Assembly (NCBI GenBank): GCA_047605865.1
Contig: JASGFC010000042.1
Coordinates: 1-7,323 of the forward strand
Length of the DNA stretch: 7,323 nucleotides
Direction of reading: 5' to 3'
From: JASGDC01 sp047605865
Lineage (GTDB): Bacteria > Actinomycetota > Actinomycetes > Actinomycetales > Micrococcaceae
Of the stretch, positions 6,256-7,323 are shown one piece after another. A program made the position numbers and the translations under genes. Numbering within the stretch: the stretch's first letter is position 1; each line of letters starts with the position of its first letter. Below the pieces are notes generated by a model. That model saw only the letters and a list, made by a program, of their open reading frames with translations. It was not told where the DNA came from and made no database searches.

Positions 6256-6293
6256 AAAAGTGAGTCTAAGTTTTACTTAGGCTCACTTTTTTA
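6256..6293. terminator. Intrinsic terminator after glnA
   Basis: A 15-bp stem (6256-6270 with 6276-6290, one G-U pair) with a 5-base loop ends in a T-run, 17 bases after the glnA stop. The outer AAAA/TTTT makes it able to work in both directions, so it may also back up termination of the convergent glnE. Confidence 0.88.
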
Positions 6294-6307
6294 TCGTGCT
6301 CTACTTT

Positions 6308-6370
6308 TCCTAGTGCGTGTTTGTCCTAAAAGTGCGTGAATGTACGCGCACTATGAGGACAAAAACACAC
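6308..6370. repeat. Direct and inverted repeat cluster, probable glnE terminator region
   Basis: AGTGCGTG occurs twice in direct orientation (6312-6319 and 6331-6338), each within a unit TCCTA(AAA)GTGCGTGnnTGT. An inverted partner CGCACT lies at 6347-6352. TTTGTCCT (6320-6327) pairs with AGGACAAA (6356-6363), so an 8-bp outer stem encloses the 6-bp inner stem 6331-6336/6347-6352. The structure begins 9 bases beyond the glnE stop. It has no clear T-run on the reverse strand, so it may terminate glnE, protect its 3' end or bind a protein. Confidence 0.55.
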
Positions 6371-6378
6371 TCAAAAAA

Positions 6379-7323
6379 CTACATCTCATAAAACCACTTC
6401 TCAAAATAGTACCGACCACGGCGAGTAATTTTAAGATAGTAATCTTCAAATTCTAGAGCACTACCCTTTGGCCAACCACATAATTGAGCAACACCTTCTA
6501 GTTCAGCACCGTATTCAGGCAAAACATCAAGTTCCTTGCCCGTGAACAATCTCAACTTTGAACGCACCTGGGAACTGAGCAACCACGATTTCTTGAGCGT
6601 CTGGCTATCAGCTGCAGGAATTACTTCAATTTTTTGAGCATGATCTAAAACAGCTGCTGTTTCAGTGGTACGAAAGGCTGAATCTCCACTAGCCAGCCTT
6701 AGCTGTATAAGTTGCGCCAACCATTCGATATCACTGAGAGATCCTCTGCCTAATTTAGTGTGTTTATTCCTATCGGCATCTCGTGGTAACCGTTCTGCTT
6801 CCACTCTTGCCTTAATACGTTTAATCTCTTTGATTTGTTTTCGACTTAAACTCTTTGGATATCGATACTGATCAATGAGCGTCTGAAAGTCCTTCAGTAA
6901 CTGCTGATCTCCAGCTACAGGAGCACAACGTAAGAGAGCTTGATACTCCCAAATTTCAGCCCACTTCTCGTAATATTCTTGATAAGAGGCAATGCTGCGT
7001 ACCATAGCCCCGTCTTTACCTTCAGGACGCAAGTTAGCATCAATCTCTAAAGTTCGCTCTCCTGGAAGTGGCGGCTCAACAGAGCTTGTGACTAGCTTTT
7101 TTAGTGTTGACACGATACGAAGTGCATACTCTTTGGCTTCATCATCAGAAATACCTTTAAGAGCACGATACACATACATCACGTCTGCATCAGAAGCGTA
7201 CACTATTTCATTGCCACCAAGTCTGCCCATAGCAACCATGGCAAAACTAGCTTGAGCTTTAGCGTCTTGATTTACTTCACGTATAGCTAGCTCCAACAGA
7301 TTCTCCAAGAAGACCATGTACAG
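6379..7323 (-). CDS. glnE: Glutamine synthetase adenylyltransferase/adenylyl-removing enzyme, C-terminal part
   Basis: GlnE attaches AMP to, or removes it from, the conserved tyrosine of glutamine synthetase, lowering or restoring activity with nitrogen state. The frame is open to the right edge, giving 314 visible C-terminal residues of a protein normally near 1000; the N-terminal adenylyl-removing half is outside. Counting from the Met codon at 7317, the nucleotidyltransferase core is MGRLGGNEIVYASDADVMYVY (30-50, Ser42-Asp43-x-Asp45). The third acidic residue is in IDANLRPEGKDG (92-103, Asp93). Then come WEYQALLR (123-130), KLGRGSLSDIEWLAQLIQL (188-206) and the C-terminal helical region ending EKWFYEM. 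These are the standard motifs of the adenylylating domain, and all are intact. That Met is internal, since the frame continues with Leu-Tyr upstream of it. The gene converges on glnA, as in mycobacteria. Confidence 0.97.
   Translation of the reverse strand: MYMVFLENLLELAIREVNQDAKAQASFAMVAMGRLGGNEIVYASDADVMYVYRALKGISDDEAKEYALRIVSTLKKLVTSSVEPPLPGERTLEIDANLRPEGKDGAMVRSIASYQEYYEKWAEIWEYQALLRCAPVAGDQQLLKDFQTLIDQYRYPKSLSRKQIKEIKRIKARVEAERLPRDADRNKHTKLGRGSLSDIEWLAQLIQLRLASGDSAFRTTETAAVLDHAQKIEVIPAADSQTLKKSWLLSSQVRSKLRLFTGKELDVLPEYGAELEGVAQLCGWPKGSALEFEDYYLKITRRGRYYFEKWFYEM

Noticed and set aside
6992..7255. 87-residue + frame opposite glnE
   Set aside because: Antisense to the catalytic motifs of the adenylyltransferase domain.
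7315..7317. ATG as the glnE start
   Set aside because: The frame continues upstream to the edge, and the protein would lack the entire N-terminal half of GlnE.

Overview
The window suggests a low-GC member of the Actinomycetota (about 40-43% G+C by eye). Three things point there: an actinobacterial-type dihydrolipoamide acyltransferase, a DUF4191 membrane protein, and a glnA gene facing a convergent glnE. This matches the order I recall for Mycobacterium tuberculosis: dlaT, lipB, lipA, DUF4191, RDD protein, glnA1, then glnE on the opposite strand. The genus cannot be named from the sequence alone.

Layout, left to right. (1) Positions 1-1633 (+) hold the 3' part of an E2 acyltransferase gene of a 2-oxoacid dehydrogenase complex, with Ser/Thr/Ala-rich linkers. 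It ends at a very strong 18-bp hairpin. (2) Positions 1728-2687 (-) encode a 319-residue protein that I read as a degenerate protein-kinase-like domain with a C-terminal membrane anchor. It sits where lipB and lipA would be expected. (3) A compact divergent control region of 88 bp leads into DUF4191 (2776-3465, +), followed by a small cupin gene (3524-4015, +). (4) Two overlapping reverse-strand genes follow: a 72-residue two-helix membrane protein and an RDD-family membrane protein (4609 down to 4035). (5) A 204-bp divergent region with repeated short motifs controls that pair and glnA. (6) glnA (4814-6238, +) encodes a type I glutamine synthetase with an intact adenylylation tyrosine. It converges on glnE (6379 to the right edge, -), which encodes the adenylyltransferase that modifies it. 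Between them lie a bidirectional terminator and a second repeat-rich hairpin region.

The genes fall into two core functions, 2-oxoacid oxidation and nitrogen assimilation with its covalent control, joined by small membrane proteins of unknown role. No mobile element, tRNA, rRNA or CRISPR array was seen. The most unusual items are the kinase-like protein, the phased AAGTGT motifs upstream of glnA, the repeat structure at 6308-6370, and signs that the divergent pair at 2688-2775 is transcribed without leaders.
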